Assembly: GCA_035518875.1 (NCBI GenBank) | Contig: DATIXD010000119.1 | Location: 1 to 18,518 of the forward strand | DNA: 18,518 bases | From: DATIXD01 sp035518875 | Lineage (GTDB): Bacteria; Pseudomonadota; Gammaproteobacteria; Methylococcales; Methylococcaceae | Direction: 5' to 3' | Shown here: piece after piece, positions 1 through 6,733 of the stretch | Numbering within the stretch: position 1 is the stretch's first letter | How the letters are laid out: the number at the start of each line of letters is the position of its first letter | Position numbers and translations under genes: made by a program | The notes under the pieces: generated by a model | The model's input: only the letters and a program-made list of their open reading frames with translations | Told to the model about the DNA's origin: nothing | Database searches by the model: none

Positions 1-788
1 ATGGCGTTGTAGCGCGACATGAACGAGTTGTGCAGCATCGCCAACAGGTATTGGAAGTCCACGTTGAATTTGCGCGGGTCCTTGAAGCGAATGACGACGA
101 GACTCTCCTCCGGGGTCGGAATGTCGCGGGAGATGAATGGATTTGAGGTGTCGACCAGAGGAATGCGCTGGAAGTTGATGTCGGTCTGCGAAAACTGCGG
201 GGTGATGACTTTCACATAGTCATCCATGCGGCGGAGGATGATGTCGGTGACGTCTTCCGGTTTGTAGCCGCGTTGGGCGGTGTCCCGGTGGATCTTTTGG
301 ATCCATTCCAGGTTGACGATGGGCACGACACCGACGAGCAGATCGGTATACTGAACCACGTTGACGGTGTCGGTCTTGACGCCGCCGTGCAGGCCTTCAT
401 AGAACAATAGGTCGGTGCCCGCCGGGACATCTTCCCAGGGGGTAAATGTGCCCGGGGCGTAGCCGCCCAAGGCCTTGCCTTCTTCCTCGCTGTGGACGTA
501 ATAACGTCGCCTCGCCGTTCCGGTTTCGCCGTACTGCTTGAAGGTCTTCTCGAGTTCATCCAGGATGTTGGCCTCAAGCGCAAAATGGCTGAAGTGCCGA
601 CCTTCCTGTTGCGCCTGGGCGATTTTCTCGCGCATTTCGGTGCGGGCGTAGCGATGGAAACTGTCGCCCTCGACCACCAAGGGCTTCAATTCCAGCCGGA
701 AAAAAATGTGCTCGAAGGATCTTTTTACGGTCGTAGTGCCTGCGCCGGATGAGCCGGTGATGGCGATGACAGGGTGTTTTTGGGACAT
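1..788 (-). CDS. prk: phosphoribulokinase, proteobacterial type (3' end beyond window)
   Basis: This enzyme phosphorylates ribulose 5-phosphate with ATP to ribulose 1,5-bisphosphate, the Rubisco substrate, in the cytoplasm. Translating back from the ATG at 786-788 gives 262 residues before the left edge; the family is usually about 290, so roughly the last 30 residues are missing. The P-loop GSSGAGTTTV occupies residues 12-21. The segment EGDSFHRYAR supplies D42, H45 and R49, the same numbering as the well-studied Rhodobacter enzyme. Further family-typical segments are YAPGTFTPWED, LLFYEGLHGG and VNLEWIQKIHRD. A GAGGAG ribosome site lies 6 nt before the ATG. It is the last visible gene of tkt-fba-cbbY-prk, and its first 20 or so codons overlap the 3' end of cbbY in another frame. 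The remaining alternative, a uridine kinase, lacks these segments, so the call is firm. Confidence 0.95.
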   Translation of the reverse strand, partial: MSQKHPVIAITGSSGAGTTTVKRSFEHIFFRLELKPLVVEGDSFHRYARTEMREKIAQAQQEGRHFSHFALEANILDELEKTFKQYGETGTARRRYYVHSEEEGKALGGYAPGTFTPWEDVPAGTDLLFYEGLHGGVKTDTVNVVQYTDLLVGVVPIVNLEWIQKIHRDTAQRGYKPEDVTDIILRRMDDYVKVITPQFSQTDINFQRIPLVDTSNPFISRDIPTPEESLVVIRFKDPRKFNVDFQYLLAMLHNSFMSRYNA

Positions 789-1615
789 GGCTGACTCCTC
801 GATGAACTGTGTAATCCGTTCCCCGGTTTGCGGTTTTTCCGCTTTTCGCTCATCCAGCGCTCATGCAGCCGCTTGAGAGCGTCGACATCGACCAGGCTGA
901 ATGCTTCCCAAGGCGCTGCGCTCAGGCAGGTCAAAGGGTGTTCCGGCTCTCCCAGGTGATCCGTTACGACCAGCGCGCCGGTAAAATCCTGGCCGGCGGT
1001 ATAGTCGTTGACGGCGATTATCGTCGGAATTCCAGCGCCTTTCGACGCCAAGATGCCGTTCTCGGAGTCTTCGATCGCCAGACATTCTTCGGCCGCAAGA
1101 CCCAATTCCGCCAACACGTAGTGGTAAATATCGGGCGCCGGTTTCTTGTTCGCAACGATGTCGCCGGCGCCGATCACCTCGAACCACTCCGGCGCACCCG
1201 GGCCGAAAGAGCCCGATAACAAGGCGTAGACGTTGTCCGCCGTCGTCGTGGTGGCTATCGCAAGCCGCAATCCCGCATCCAGGGCTTCCTTCATCAATCG
1301 AATGACGCCAGGCCGGGCGGGAATCCCGCTGCTTTCAACCAAGGCGATGTAATGGCGGGTTTTCAGCGCCTGCAAGTTTTCGATGCAAGCGTCCAACTCC
1401 GCGTCTGCTACCGGAACCTCGGGGCCATGGGCGGTGATGAAGTGACGCAGACGCTCCTTGCCGCCGGTAACGGCCAAAAGTTCGCCATAGAGCGCTTCAT
1501 CCCAAACCCAGTCCAGTCCCGTTTCCGCGAACGCCCGGTTGAAGGCGATGCGGTGCCCCCGGCGTTCAGTCTCAGCCAGGGTTCCATCCACATCGAAAAT
1601 GAGCGCCTTAAGCAC
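725..1615 (-). CDS. cbbY: CbbY-type HAD phosphatase (probable xylulose-1,5-bisphosphate phosphatase)
   Basis: A haloacid-dehalogenase-superfamily phosphatase of the CbbY group. Characterised CbbY proteins dephosphorylate xylulose 1,5-bisphosphate, a misfire product that inhibits Rubisco. HAD motif I is FDVDGT with D8 and D10, motif II is the Thr run at 122-125 (IATTTTADN), motif III is KKPAPD around K157/K158, and motif IV is IEDSENG with E182/D183. The start is a GTG only 3 nt after the fba stop, so translation is probably coupled to fba. The conserved fold ends near residue 255; family members are usually about 220-255 residues, but this one runs to 296 with a Ser/Pro-rich tail. The tail reads 64 nt into prk, across the bases encoding the PRK P-loop. 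The enzyme call is secure as CbbY-like; the precise substrate is inferred from prk next door. Confidence 0.9.
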   Translation of the reverse strand: MLKALIFDVDGTLAETERRGHRIAFNRAFAETGLDWVWDEALYGELLAVTGGKERLRHFITAHGPEVPVADAELDACIENLQALKTRHYIALVESSGIPARPGVIRLMKEALDAGLRLAIATTTTADNVYALLSGSFGPGAPEWFEVIGAGDIVANKKPAPDIYHYVLAELGLAAEECLAIEDSENGILASKGAGIPTIIAVNDYTAGQDFTGALVVTDHLGEPEHPLTCLSAAPWEAFSLVDVDALKRLHERWMSEKRKNRKPGNGLHSSSRSQPCPKNTLSSPSPAHPAQALRP

Positions 1616-1618
1616 GGC

Positions 1619-2683
1619 CTAGTTGACGATGGGATCGAGCTCACCCTTGCTGTAGCGCTTGTTCATCTCTTCCAGGCCGATGACCTTGATCTTCGAGGCT
1701 TGACCGGCGGCGCCGAAGGCCTCGTAGCGGGCCTTGCAAATGCCGGTCATGGCTTGTTGCGCGACCTTGTAGAGCTTGCGCGGATCGAAGTTCTTCTTGT
1801 CTTCGACCATGTACTTGCGCATGGCGCCATAGGAGGCGATGCGCAAATCCGTGTCGATGTTGACCTTGCGGACGCCGTGACGGATGCCTTCGGCGATTTC
1901 CTCGACCGGCACGCCGTAGGTCTGGCCGATATCGCCGCCATACTCGTTGATCATCGCCGCCCAGTCCTCGGGCACCGAAGATGAGCCGTGCATGACCAGG
2001 TGAACGCTGGGGATTCGGGCGTGGATTTCCTTGACCCGGTCGATGCGCAACACCTTGCCGGTTGGTTTGCGGGTGAACTTGTAGGCGCCATGGGAAGTGC
2101 CGATGGCGATGGCAAGGGCGTCGACCCGGGTCTTCTTGACGAAATCGGCAGCTTCGTCGGGGTCGGTCAACAGCATCGAATGCTCCAACACGCCTTCCGC
2201 CCCGTGGCCGTCTTCTTCGCCGGCCTTGCCGGTCTCCAGGGAGCCCAGGCAACCCAACTCGCCTTCCACGGACACGCCGCAGGCATGGGCGATATCGACC
2301 ACCCTGCGGGTAGTCTCGACGTTGTATTCATAGCTGGACGGCGTTTTCATGTCTTCCTGCAGCGAGCCGTCCATCATCACCGAGCTGAAACCAGACTGGA
2401 TGGAGCGGACGCACACCGCTGGGGAGGCACCGTGATCCTGGTGCATGCAGATCGGAATGTGCGGCCACATTTCGACGGCCGCGAAGACCAGATGACGCAG
2501 GAACGGCTCGCCCGCGTACGAACGCGCGCCGGCGGAACCTTGCAGGATGACGGGGGCGTCAGTGGCCGCGGCGGCTTCCATGATGGCCTTGACCTGCTCC
2601 ATGTTGTTGACGTTGAACGCAGGCAGACCGTAGTGATGCTCGGCGGCGTGGTCCAGCAATTGTCTTAAGGAAATGATAGCCAT
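1619..2683 (-). CDS. fba: class II fructose-bisphosphate aldolase, CBB-cycle subtype
   Basis: A zinc-dependent aldolase joining glyceraldehyde 3-phosphate and dihydroxyacetone phosphate to fructose 1,6-bisphosphate; Calvin-type members also make sedoheptulose 1,7-bisphosphate. The 354-residue length and the opening MAIISLRQLLDHAAEHHYG followed by PAFNVNNMEQ are typical of the subtype found in autotroph cbb operons. The MHQDHG motif carries catalytic D83 and zinc ligand H84; later metal/substrate segments are GTSHGAYKF and VMHGSSSVPED, and KVNIDTDLR follows. The ATG at 2681-2683 has an AGAGAGGGG ribosome site upstream. It lies 131 bp after tkt, with two hairpins between, and 3 nt before cbbY. 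In a methanotroph it can serve both the RuMP cycle (cleavage) and the CBB cycle (condensation); which dominates cannot be read from sequence. Confidence 0.95.
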   Translation of the reverse strand: MAIISLRQLLDHAAEHHYGLPAFNVNNMEQVKAIMEAAAATDAPVILQGSAGARSYAGEPFLRHLVFAAVEMWPHIPICMHQDHGASPAVCVRSIQSGFSSVMMDGSLQEDMKTPSSYEYNVETTRRVVDIAHACGVSVEGELGCLGSLETGKAGEEDGHGAEGVLEHSMLLTDPDEAADFVKKTRVDALAIAIGTSHGAYKFTRKPTGKVLRIDRVKEIHARIPSVHLVMHGSSSVPEDWAAMINEYGGDIGQTYGVPVEEIAEGIRHGVRKVNIDTDLRIASYGAMRKYMVEDKKNFDPRKLYKVAQQAMTGICKARYEAFGAAGQASKIKVIGLEEMNKRYSKGELDPIVN

Positions 2684-2723
2684 GGATGTACCCCTCTCTT
2701 GAAACTGATGGTTGCTCTGGTTA

Positions 2724-2749
2724 AGCCCTCTCCCACTGGGATGAGGGCT
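2724..2749 (-). repeat. GC-rich hairpin in the tkt-fba spacer
   Basis: Inverted repeat with 7-bp perfect outer arms (AGCCCTC / GAGGGCT) and an inner TCCCA / TGGGA pair. No U-tract follows on the minus strand, so an intrinsic terminator is unlikely. It resembles the general look of REP-like extragenic elements of many Gammaproteobacteria; mRNA processing or stability of the tkt-fba transcript is the simplest guess. Confidence 0.5.
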
Positions 2750-2759
2750 CGGTGCGGAC

Positions 2760-2787
2760 AGCCTAAAGCGATCGCGTGCATTAGGCT
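2760..2787 (-). repeat. second hairpin in the tkt-fba spacer
   Basis: Inverted repeat with arms AGCCTAA / TTAGGCT separated by 14 nt that contain the self-complementary GCGATCGC. It sits 27 nt after the tkt stop on the minus strand and 10 nt before the other hairpin in the direction of transcription. No U-run follows. Role unknown; attenuation or RNA processing between tkt and fba are possible. Confidence 0.45.
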
Positions 2788-2814
2788 ACCATGAACCGTT
2801 CAGAGCTTCCTTGA

Positions 2815-4827
2815 CTAAAGGATCGCTTCAACGTGCTTGGCAACGTTTTCGACGGTGAAGCCGAACTCCTTGAACAGCTGCCCAGCCGGCGCAGATTCGC
2901 CGAAACGGTCAAGACCGACGATCTTGCCGTGACTGCCCACGTATTTCCACCAACCGTCGCTTACACCGGCCTCCACGGCCACGCGCTTGGTCACGGCCGG
3001 CGGGAGCACTGAGTCGCGGTAGCTCTGATCCTGGGCATCGAACACATTGGTGGAAGGCATGGATACCACGCGGATTTTCTTGCCTTTTGCCGTCAGCGCT
3101 TCGGCCGCCTTCACCGCCAATTCCACCTCCGAACCGGTGCCCATGATGATGGCGTCGGGTTGACCGTTGCAGTCGCTGAGAATGTAGCCGCCGCGGGAGA
3201 TCGCCTCGATTTGCGCCTGGGAACGCGGAATGTGGGGCAGGTTCTGGCGCGAGAAAATCAGGATGGACGGGCCATCCCTGCGCTCGATCGCGGCTTTCCA
3301 GGACACCGCCGATTCGACCGCATCGCAGGGACGCCAGACCCGCATGTTGGGAATCATGCGCAGGGTGGCGGTCTGCTCGACCGGCTGATGGGTGGGACCA
3401 TCTTCGCCCAGACCGATGGAGTCGTGGGTATAGACGAAGATCACCGGAATCTTCATCAGCGAAGCCATGCGCAGCGCGTTACGGGCATACTCGGAGAACA
3501 TCAGGAAAGTCGCGCCGTAGGGCTTGAGCCCCCCGTGCAGGGCGATGCCGTTCATCATCGCCGACATGCCGAATTCGCGCACGCCGTAGTAGACGTAATT
3601 GCCATCATGACCTTCGGCGTTGACGTTTTTGCATCCCGACCAGATCGTCAGGTTGGAGCCGGCCAGGTCGGCGGAGCCGCCGAGGAGTTCGGGCAGCAAC
3701 GGGCCGAAACCGTTCAGGGCGTTCTGGGACGCCTTGCGGCTGGCGATGGTTTCGGCCTTCTCGTTGACCTTGGCGATGAAGGCGGCGGATTTCTCCGCCC
3801 AGTCGCGCGGCAGTTCGCCGGCCATGCGGCGATCGAATTCCGCCGCCAACTCGGGATATTCGCTGCGATAGTTTTCGAAACGATCGTCCCAGTCGGCTTC
3901 GACCTTCGCACCGATCTCGCGCGCGCTCCAGCCTTCGTATATCTCTTCCGGGACCACGAAAGGTTCATGCGGCCAGTCGATGGTTTCGCGCACCAGGGCG
4001 ACTTCGTCGTTGCCCAGCGCCGCGCCATGACAGTCTTCCTTGCCCTGCTTGTTGGGCGAACCCCAGCCGATGATGGTCTGGCAGCAGATCAAGGAAGGCT
4101 TGTCGGTGACCGAGCGCGCTTCCTCGATGGCTTTCTTCACCGCTTCGGCATCGTGGCCGTCGACCTGCGGGATGACATGCCAGCCATAGGCTTCGAAGCG
4201 CCTCGGGGTGTCGTCCATAAACCAGCCCGGGGTATTGCCGTGGCCGCGGACTTCGCCGTCGATGGAGATGTTGTTGTCGTCGTAGAAGGCGATCAACTTG
4301 CCGAGTTTCATGGAACCGGCGAGTGAACAGGATTCGTGGGAAATGCCTTCCATCAGGCAGCCATCGCCCAGGAATACATAGGTGTAATGGTCGACGATGC
4401 TGTGGCCGGGACGGTTGAATTGACCCGCGAGGGCACGCTCGGCCAGGGCCATACCCACGGCATTGGTGATGCCTTGTCCGAGCGGGCCGGTGGTCGTTTC
4501 CACGCCCGGCGCGTAGCCATACTCGGGGTGGCCGGGGGTTTTGGAGTGAAGCTGGCGGAAGTTTTTTAGCTCTTCGATCGGCAGATCGTAACCCGTTAAA
4601 TGCAGCAAGGAGTACAGCACCATGGAACCGTGACCGTTGGAAAGCACGAAACGATCGCGATCCGGCCATTTGGGATTCGCCGGGTTGTGGCGCAGAAAAT
4701 CGTTCCAGAGCACCTCGGCAATGTCCGCCATTCCCATCGGCGCACCCGGGTGACCGGAGTTGGCTTTCTGCACGGCATCCATGCTCAAAGCGCGCACGGC
4801 GTTCGCAAGTTCTCGGCGTGAAGGCAT
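2815..4827 (-). CDS. tkt: transketolase
   Basis: A thiamine-diphosphate enzyme moving two-carbon ketol units between sugar phosphates; it is shared by the RuMP regeneration arm and the CBB cycle. The 670-residue length is normal. The SGHPGAPMG segment has H26, SNGHGSMVLY has H66, and H100 lies in TPGHPEYG. The ThDP/metal motif GDGCLMEG starts at residue 154 and is completed by the DDNNISIDG segment. The pyrimidine domain has REFGMSAMMNGIALHGG, and YTHDSIGLGEDGPTHQP carries conserved phosphate/substrate-binding residues. The start ATG at 4825-4827 follows an AGGAG ribosome site. It leads the tkt-fba-cbbY-prk unit, with a promoter candidate about 40-60 bp upstream. Nothing appears truncated. 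Confidence 0.97.
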   Translation of the reverse strand: MPSRRELANAVRALSMDAVQKANSGHPGAPMGMADIAEVLWNDFLRHNPANPKWPDRDRFVLSNGHGSMVLYSLLHLTGYDLPIEELKNFRQLHSKTPGHPEYGYAPGVETTTGPLGQGITNAVGMALAERALAGQFNRPGHSIVDHYTYVFLGDGCLMEGISHESCSLAGSMKLGKLIAFYDDNNISIDGEVRGHGNTPGWFMDDTPRRFEAYGWHVIPQVDGHDAEAVKKAIEEARSVTDKPSLICCQTIIGWGSPNKQGKEDCHGAALGNDEVALVRETIDWPHEPFVVPEEIYEGWSAREIGAKVEADWDDRFENYRSEYPELAAEFDRRMAGELPRDWAEKSAAFIAKVNEKAETIASRKASQNALNGFGPLLPELLGGSADLAGSNLTIWSGCKNVNAEGHDGNYVYYGVREFGMSAMMNGIALHGGLKPYGATFLMFSEYARNALRMASLMKIPVIFVYTHDSIGLGEDGPTHQPVEQTATLRMIPNMRVWRPCDAVESAVSWKAAIERRDGPSILIFSRQNLPHIPRSQAQIEAISRGGYILSDCNGQPDAIIMGTGSEVELAVKAAEALTAKGKKIRVVSMPSTNVFDAQDQSYRDSVLPPAVTKRVAVEAGVSDGWWKYVGSHGKIVGLDRFGESAPAGQLFKEFGFTVENVAKHVEAIL

Positions 4828-4848
4828 GTTCTTCTCCTCGTTGGTTAA

Positions 4849-4875
4849 TTTATCAGCCGATGAATTTTATCAGCC
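4849..4875 (-). promoter_or_regulatory. 10-bp tandem direct repeats at the tkt promoter
   Basis: Minus strand carries GGCTGATAAA twice, at 4866-4875 and 4849-4858, with a 17-bp period. The upstream copy overlaps the -10 candidate. Repeats of this spacing could be a binding site for a regulator occupying two turns, or a duplicated -10 region. Operator role is inference. Confidence 0.3.
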
Positions 4876-4891
4876 TGATCGACTTTGTCAC
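4864..4891 (-). promoter_or_regulatory. sigma-70-like promoter for tkt operon
   Basis: On the minus strand GTGACA (4886-4891, 5 of 6 to TTGACA) is followed after 16 bp by TAAAAT (4864-4869, 5 of 6 to TATAAT). Transcription would start near 4857, about 30 nt before the tkt ATG. It is the best promoter match I found for this operon. Confidence 0.5.
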
Positions 4892-5304
4892 GAAGTTCGC
4901 ACGACCATGCCGGACGGGGCGCCGCATTACACGCATACTGCGACCAGACTTCCTATCGAAAAATTGCGCAAATGGGGGCTGGCCACTTCACCCACAACTC
5001 GCGCATCAACTTGCCGCAAATAGCCGGGGGCTGATGCCTTGCATAAACGAATTACCCGCTTTGCAGAAAAGGGAGGCGTTGGGCGCGGCTCCGAAAGAAG
5101 CCCGTTCGGCCCTCTGCAGGCGATGGAATCACCGTGAAGCGAGAAATAACGACGTCGGCCGGCAGGAAGAGATGAGGGGTTGCCGAAGCCCGCCCTGAGC
5201 TGAAAGCTTGTGAATTTTCGCGGGGGACGCTGCGCGACCGACACGAACTATCGATTAGATTCAGGGCACGGCGGACAGAGCACACCCTGCCGCGGATTTT
5301 TAGA
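4892..5304. other. intergenic stretch without a recognisable gene
   Basis: The full tal-tkt gap is 4828-5396. Open frames here on both strands read as low-complexity Arg/Pro/Ser-rich translations with no convincing ribosome site or family resemblance. Apart from the tkt promoter and the hairpins behind tal, I see no RNA gene, mobile element or conserved protein. Confidence 0.5.
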
Positions 5305-5321
5305 CGCCTCTTGGCGAGGCG
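5305..5321 (-). repeat. short GC-rich hairpin downstream of tal
   Basis: Perfect 6-bp arms CGCCTC / GAGGCG with a 5-nt loop, 20 bp beyond the larger hairpin at 5341-5382. On the minus strand it is followed by UCUAAAAAUCC rather than a U-tract, so it is not a canonical intrinsic terminator, though the pair may act together in ending tal transcription. Confidence 0.35.
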
Positions 5322-5340
5322 GGAAAGACGTATACCTCGT

Positions 5341-5382
5341 CTCGAGCCCGAAAATCGGTGGGATCCGAATTTCGGGCTCGAG
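5341..5382 (-). terminator. 13-bp perfect inverted repeat after tal (candidate terminator / 3' stabiliser)
   Basis: Arms CTCGAGCCCGAAA (5341-5353) and TTTCGGGCTCGAG (5370-5382) are perfectly complementary. After one A-A mismatch, TCGG / CCGA adds four more pairs around a 6-nt loop. It begins 14 nt after the tal stop. No U-run follows, so termination would be factor-assisted, or the stem protects the mRNA 3' end. Confidence 0.5.
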
Positions 5383-5396
5383 CGATCGGCGCCCGA

Positions 5397-6407
5397 TTAA
5401 GCCGCGCGGCTTGCGGCTTCCTTTTGTTCCAGCTCCGCCAGTCGGGCCGCGAGGATTTCTTCCAGCGATACCAACGCCTTGGTGAAGCCATCGATGCCTT
5501 CCGACAGTTTGTCGGATGCCATGCGGTTTTCACTATGCATACGGTCGAAAGTCGCCTTGTCCATGGTAATTTTTTCGATCGAGGCGTTGGCCGCTTTTTG
5601 CGGGTCGAGCTTGAGCGGCAGCGCAGCCTCGGTGGACTGTAGCTCGGCCAACAAGGACGGGGCAATGGTCAACAGATCGCAACCGGCCAATTCCGTGATC
5701 TCTCCGATGTTGCGGAAACTGGCGCCCATGACTTCGGTTTTATAACCGAATTTCTTGTAGTAGTTGTAAATCTGGGTGACCGAGAGAACCCCGGGATCTT
5801 CGGCAGGCGCATACGAATCTCGACCGGTGTCTTTCTTGTACCAGTCGAGGATGCGGCCGACGAAGGGGGAGATCAGGGTAATGCCGTTCTCGGCGCAGGC
5901 GATCGCCTGATGCAAGCCGAACAACAGGGTCAGGTTGCAATGAATGCCCTCTTTCTCCAGAACCGCCCCAGCCTGGATGCCTTCCCAGGTGGAGGCGATC
6001 TTGATGAGGATGCGCTCACGGGAAACGCCTTGCGCTTCATATTGAGCGATAAGCTCGCGCCCCTTGGCGATGGTTGCGTCGGTGTCGTAGGAAAGCCGGG
6101 CGTCCACCTCGGTGGAAACGCGGCCCGGAATGATCTGGAGTATCTTGAGCCCGAAGGAAACCGCCAGCCGGTCAAAAGCCAAGGAGACCACCTCAGAGGC
6201 CGACGCATCCTTGCCCAGATCCTGTCTGGCGCCTTTCAGCGTGTCGTCGACGATGCCCTGATATTGCGGCATTTGGGCAGCGGCGGTGATCAACGATGGA
6301 TTAGTCGTCGCATCGCGGGGTTTGAAGGTTTCAATGGCCTGGATATCGCCGGTATCGGCCACAACCACGGTTACCTCCCGCAGTTGAGCGAGTAGATTCT
6401 TCGACAT
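5397..6407 (-). CDS. tal: transaldolase (TalB type)
   Basis: Transfers a dihydroxyacetone unit from fructose 6-phosphate or sedoheptulose 7-phosphate via a lysine Schiff base; in methanotrophs it belongs to the transaldolase variant of RuMP regeneration. The 336 residues match the classical TalB family (about 317) plus a short Ala/Glu-rich end. Visible features are VVADTGDIQAI with D18, RDATTNPSLI, PGRVSTEVDARLSYDT with E100, ILIKIASTWEGI with Schiff-base K136, CNLTLLF, and ISPFVGRILDWYK. The ATG at 6405-6407 follows TAGGAG. It is downstream of the hxlA-hxlB-small-protein genes on the same strand, but a 326-bp gap with hairpins suggests its own promoter. Confidence 0.96.
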   Translation of the reverse strand: MSKNLLAQLREVTVVVADTGDIQAIETFKPRDATTNPSLITAAAQMPQYQGIVDDTLKGARQDLGKDASASEVVSLAFDRLAVSFGLKILQIIPGRVSTEVDARLSYDTDATIAKGRELIAQYEAQGVSRERILIKIASTWEGIQAGAVLEKEGIHCNLTLLFGLHQAIACAENGITLISPFVGRILDWYKKDTGRDSYAPAEDPGVLSVTQIYNYYKKFGYKTEVMGASFRNIGEITELAGCDLLTIAPSLLAELQSTEAALPLKLDPQKAANASIEKITMDKATFDRMHSENRMASDKLSEGIDGFTKALVSLEEILAARLAELEQKEAASRAA

Positions 6408-6491
6408 AATGACTCCTACGATTCTTGAAGTATTGAGTGTGTCGGCGCAGCGCCGGAAACGTCCCGCGCTCCGACCTTTAATTGCTTGGGC

Positions 6492-6516
6492 TTCTGTCCT
6501 CAGCGGTCAGACAGAA
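6492..6516. promoter_or_regulatory. dyad upstream of tal (possible operator)
   Basis: Perfect 7-bp arms TTCTGTC (6492-6498) and GACAGAA (6510-6516) with an 11-nt centre. A dyad of this size about 85-110 bp before the tal ATG is the kind of site a dimeric regulator such as a LysR-type protein may use. Regulator identity is not shown by sequence. Confidence 0.35.
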
Positions 6517-6621
6517 AACCACTTCCCCGCAGCGGTAGGAGGCGCACCAAGCCCCCACCGGTTCCGCAAGAAATGACAGCGCAATCGGGGAAATAAGGAT
6601 ATGGACTTTTAAACGTCAGAC

Positions 6622-6647
6622 GGGGCTAGCGTTATGATGCTAGCCCC
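6622..6647 (-). terminator. 9-bp GC-rich hairpin after the repeat-protein gene
   Basis: Perfect arms GGGGCTAGC (6622-6630) and GCTAGCCCC (6639-6647) with an 8-nt loop, 86 nt beyond the stop of the upstream minus-strand gene. Flanking sequence lacks a clear U-tract on either strand (GTTTAAAA lies a few bases later on the minus strand), so it is a terminator or processing-site candidate only. Confidence 0.4.
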
Positions 6648-6733
6648 ATGTCGGCGGGCGACCCTGGGCGATTCATACACACCACCCGTCGGATTTCCAT
6701 CCGCTAGGCGCCGCTGACGTTACAGCCAGTGGA

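Larger units (their letters stand above)
6408..6733. other. gap upstream of tal with several dyads, no gene
   Basis: This stretch of 326 bp separates the small repeat-protein gene from tal. It holds the inverted repeats at 6492-6516 and 6622-6647, and a GC-rich CGGCG / CGCCG stem close to the tal start. I see no open frame with protein character and no clear -35/-10 pair. Confidence 0.5.

Noticed and set aside
1988..2668. 226-codon plus-strand open frame opposite fba
   Set aside because: Shadow of the aldolase gene.
3160..4326. 388-codon plus-strand open frame opposite tkt
   Set aside because: Antisense of a clearly coding transketolase; GC-rich third positions create long shadow frames. 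No family resemblance.
4927..5244. Open frames on both strands in the tal-tkt gap (minus 4927-5244; plus 4818-5198)
   Set aside because: Arg/Pro/Ser-rich translations, no ribosome site, no family resemblance.
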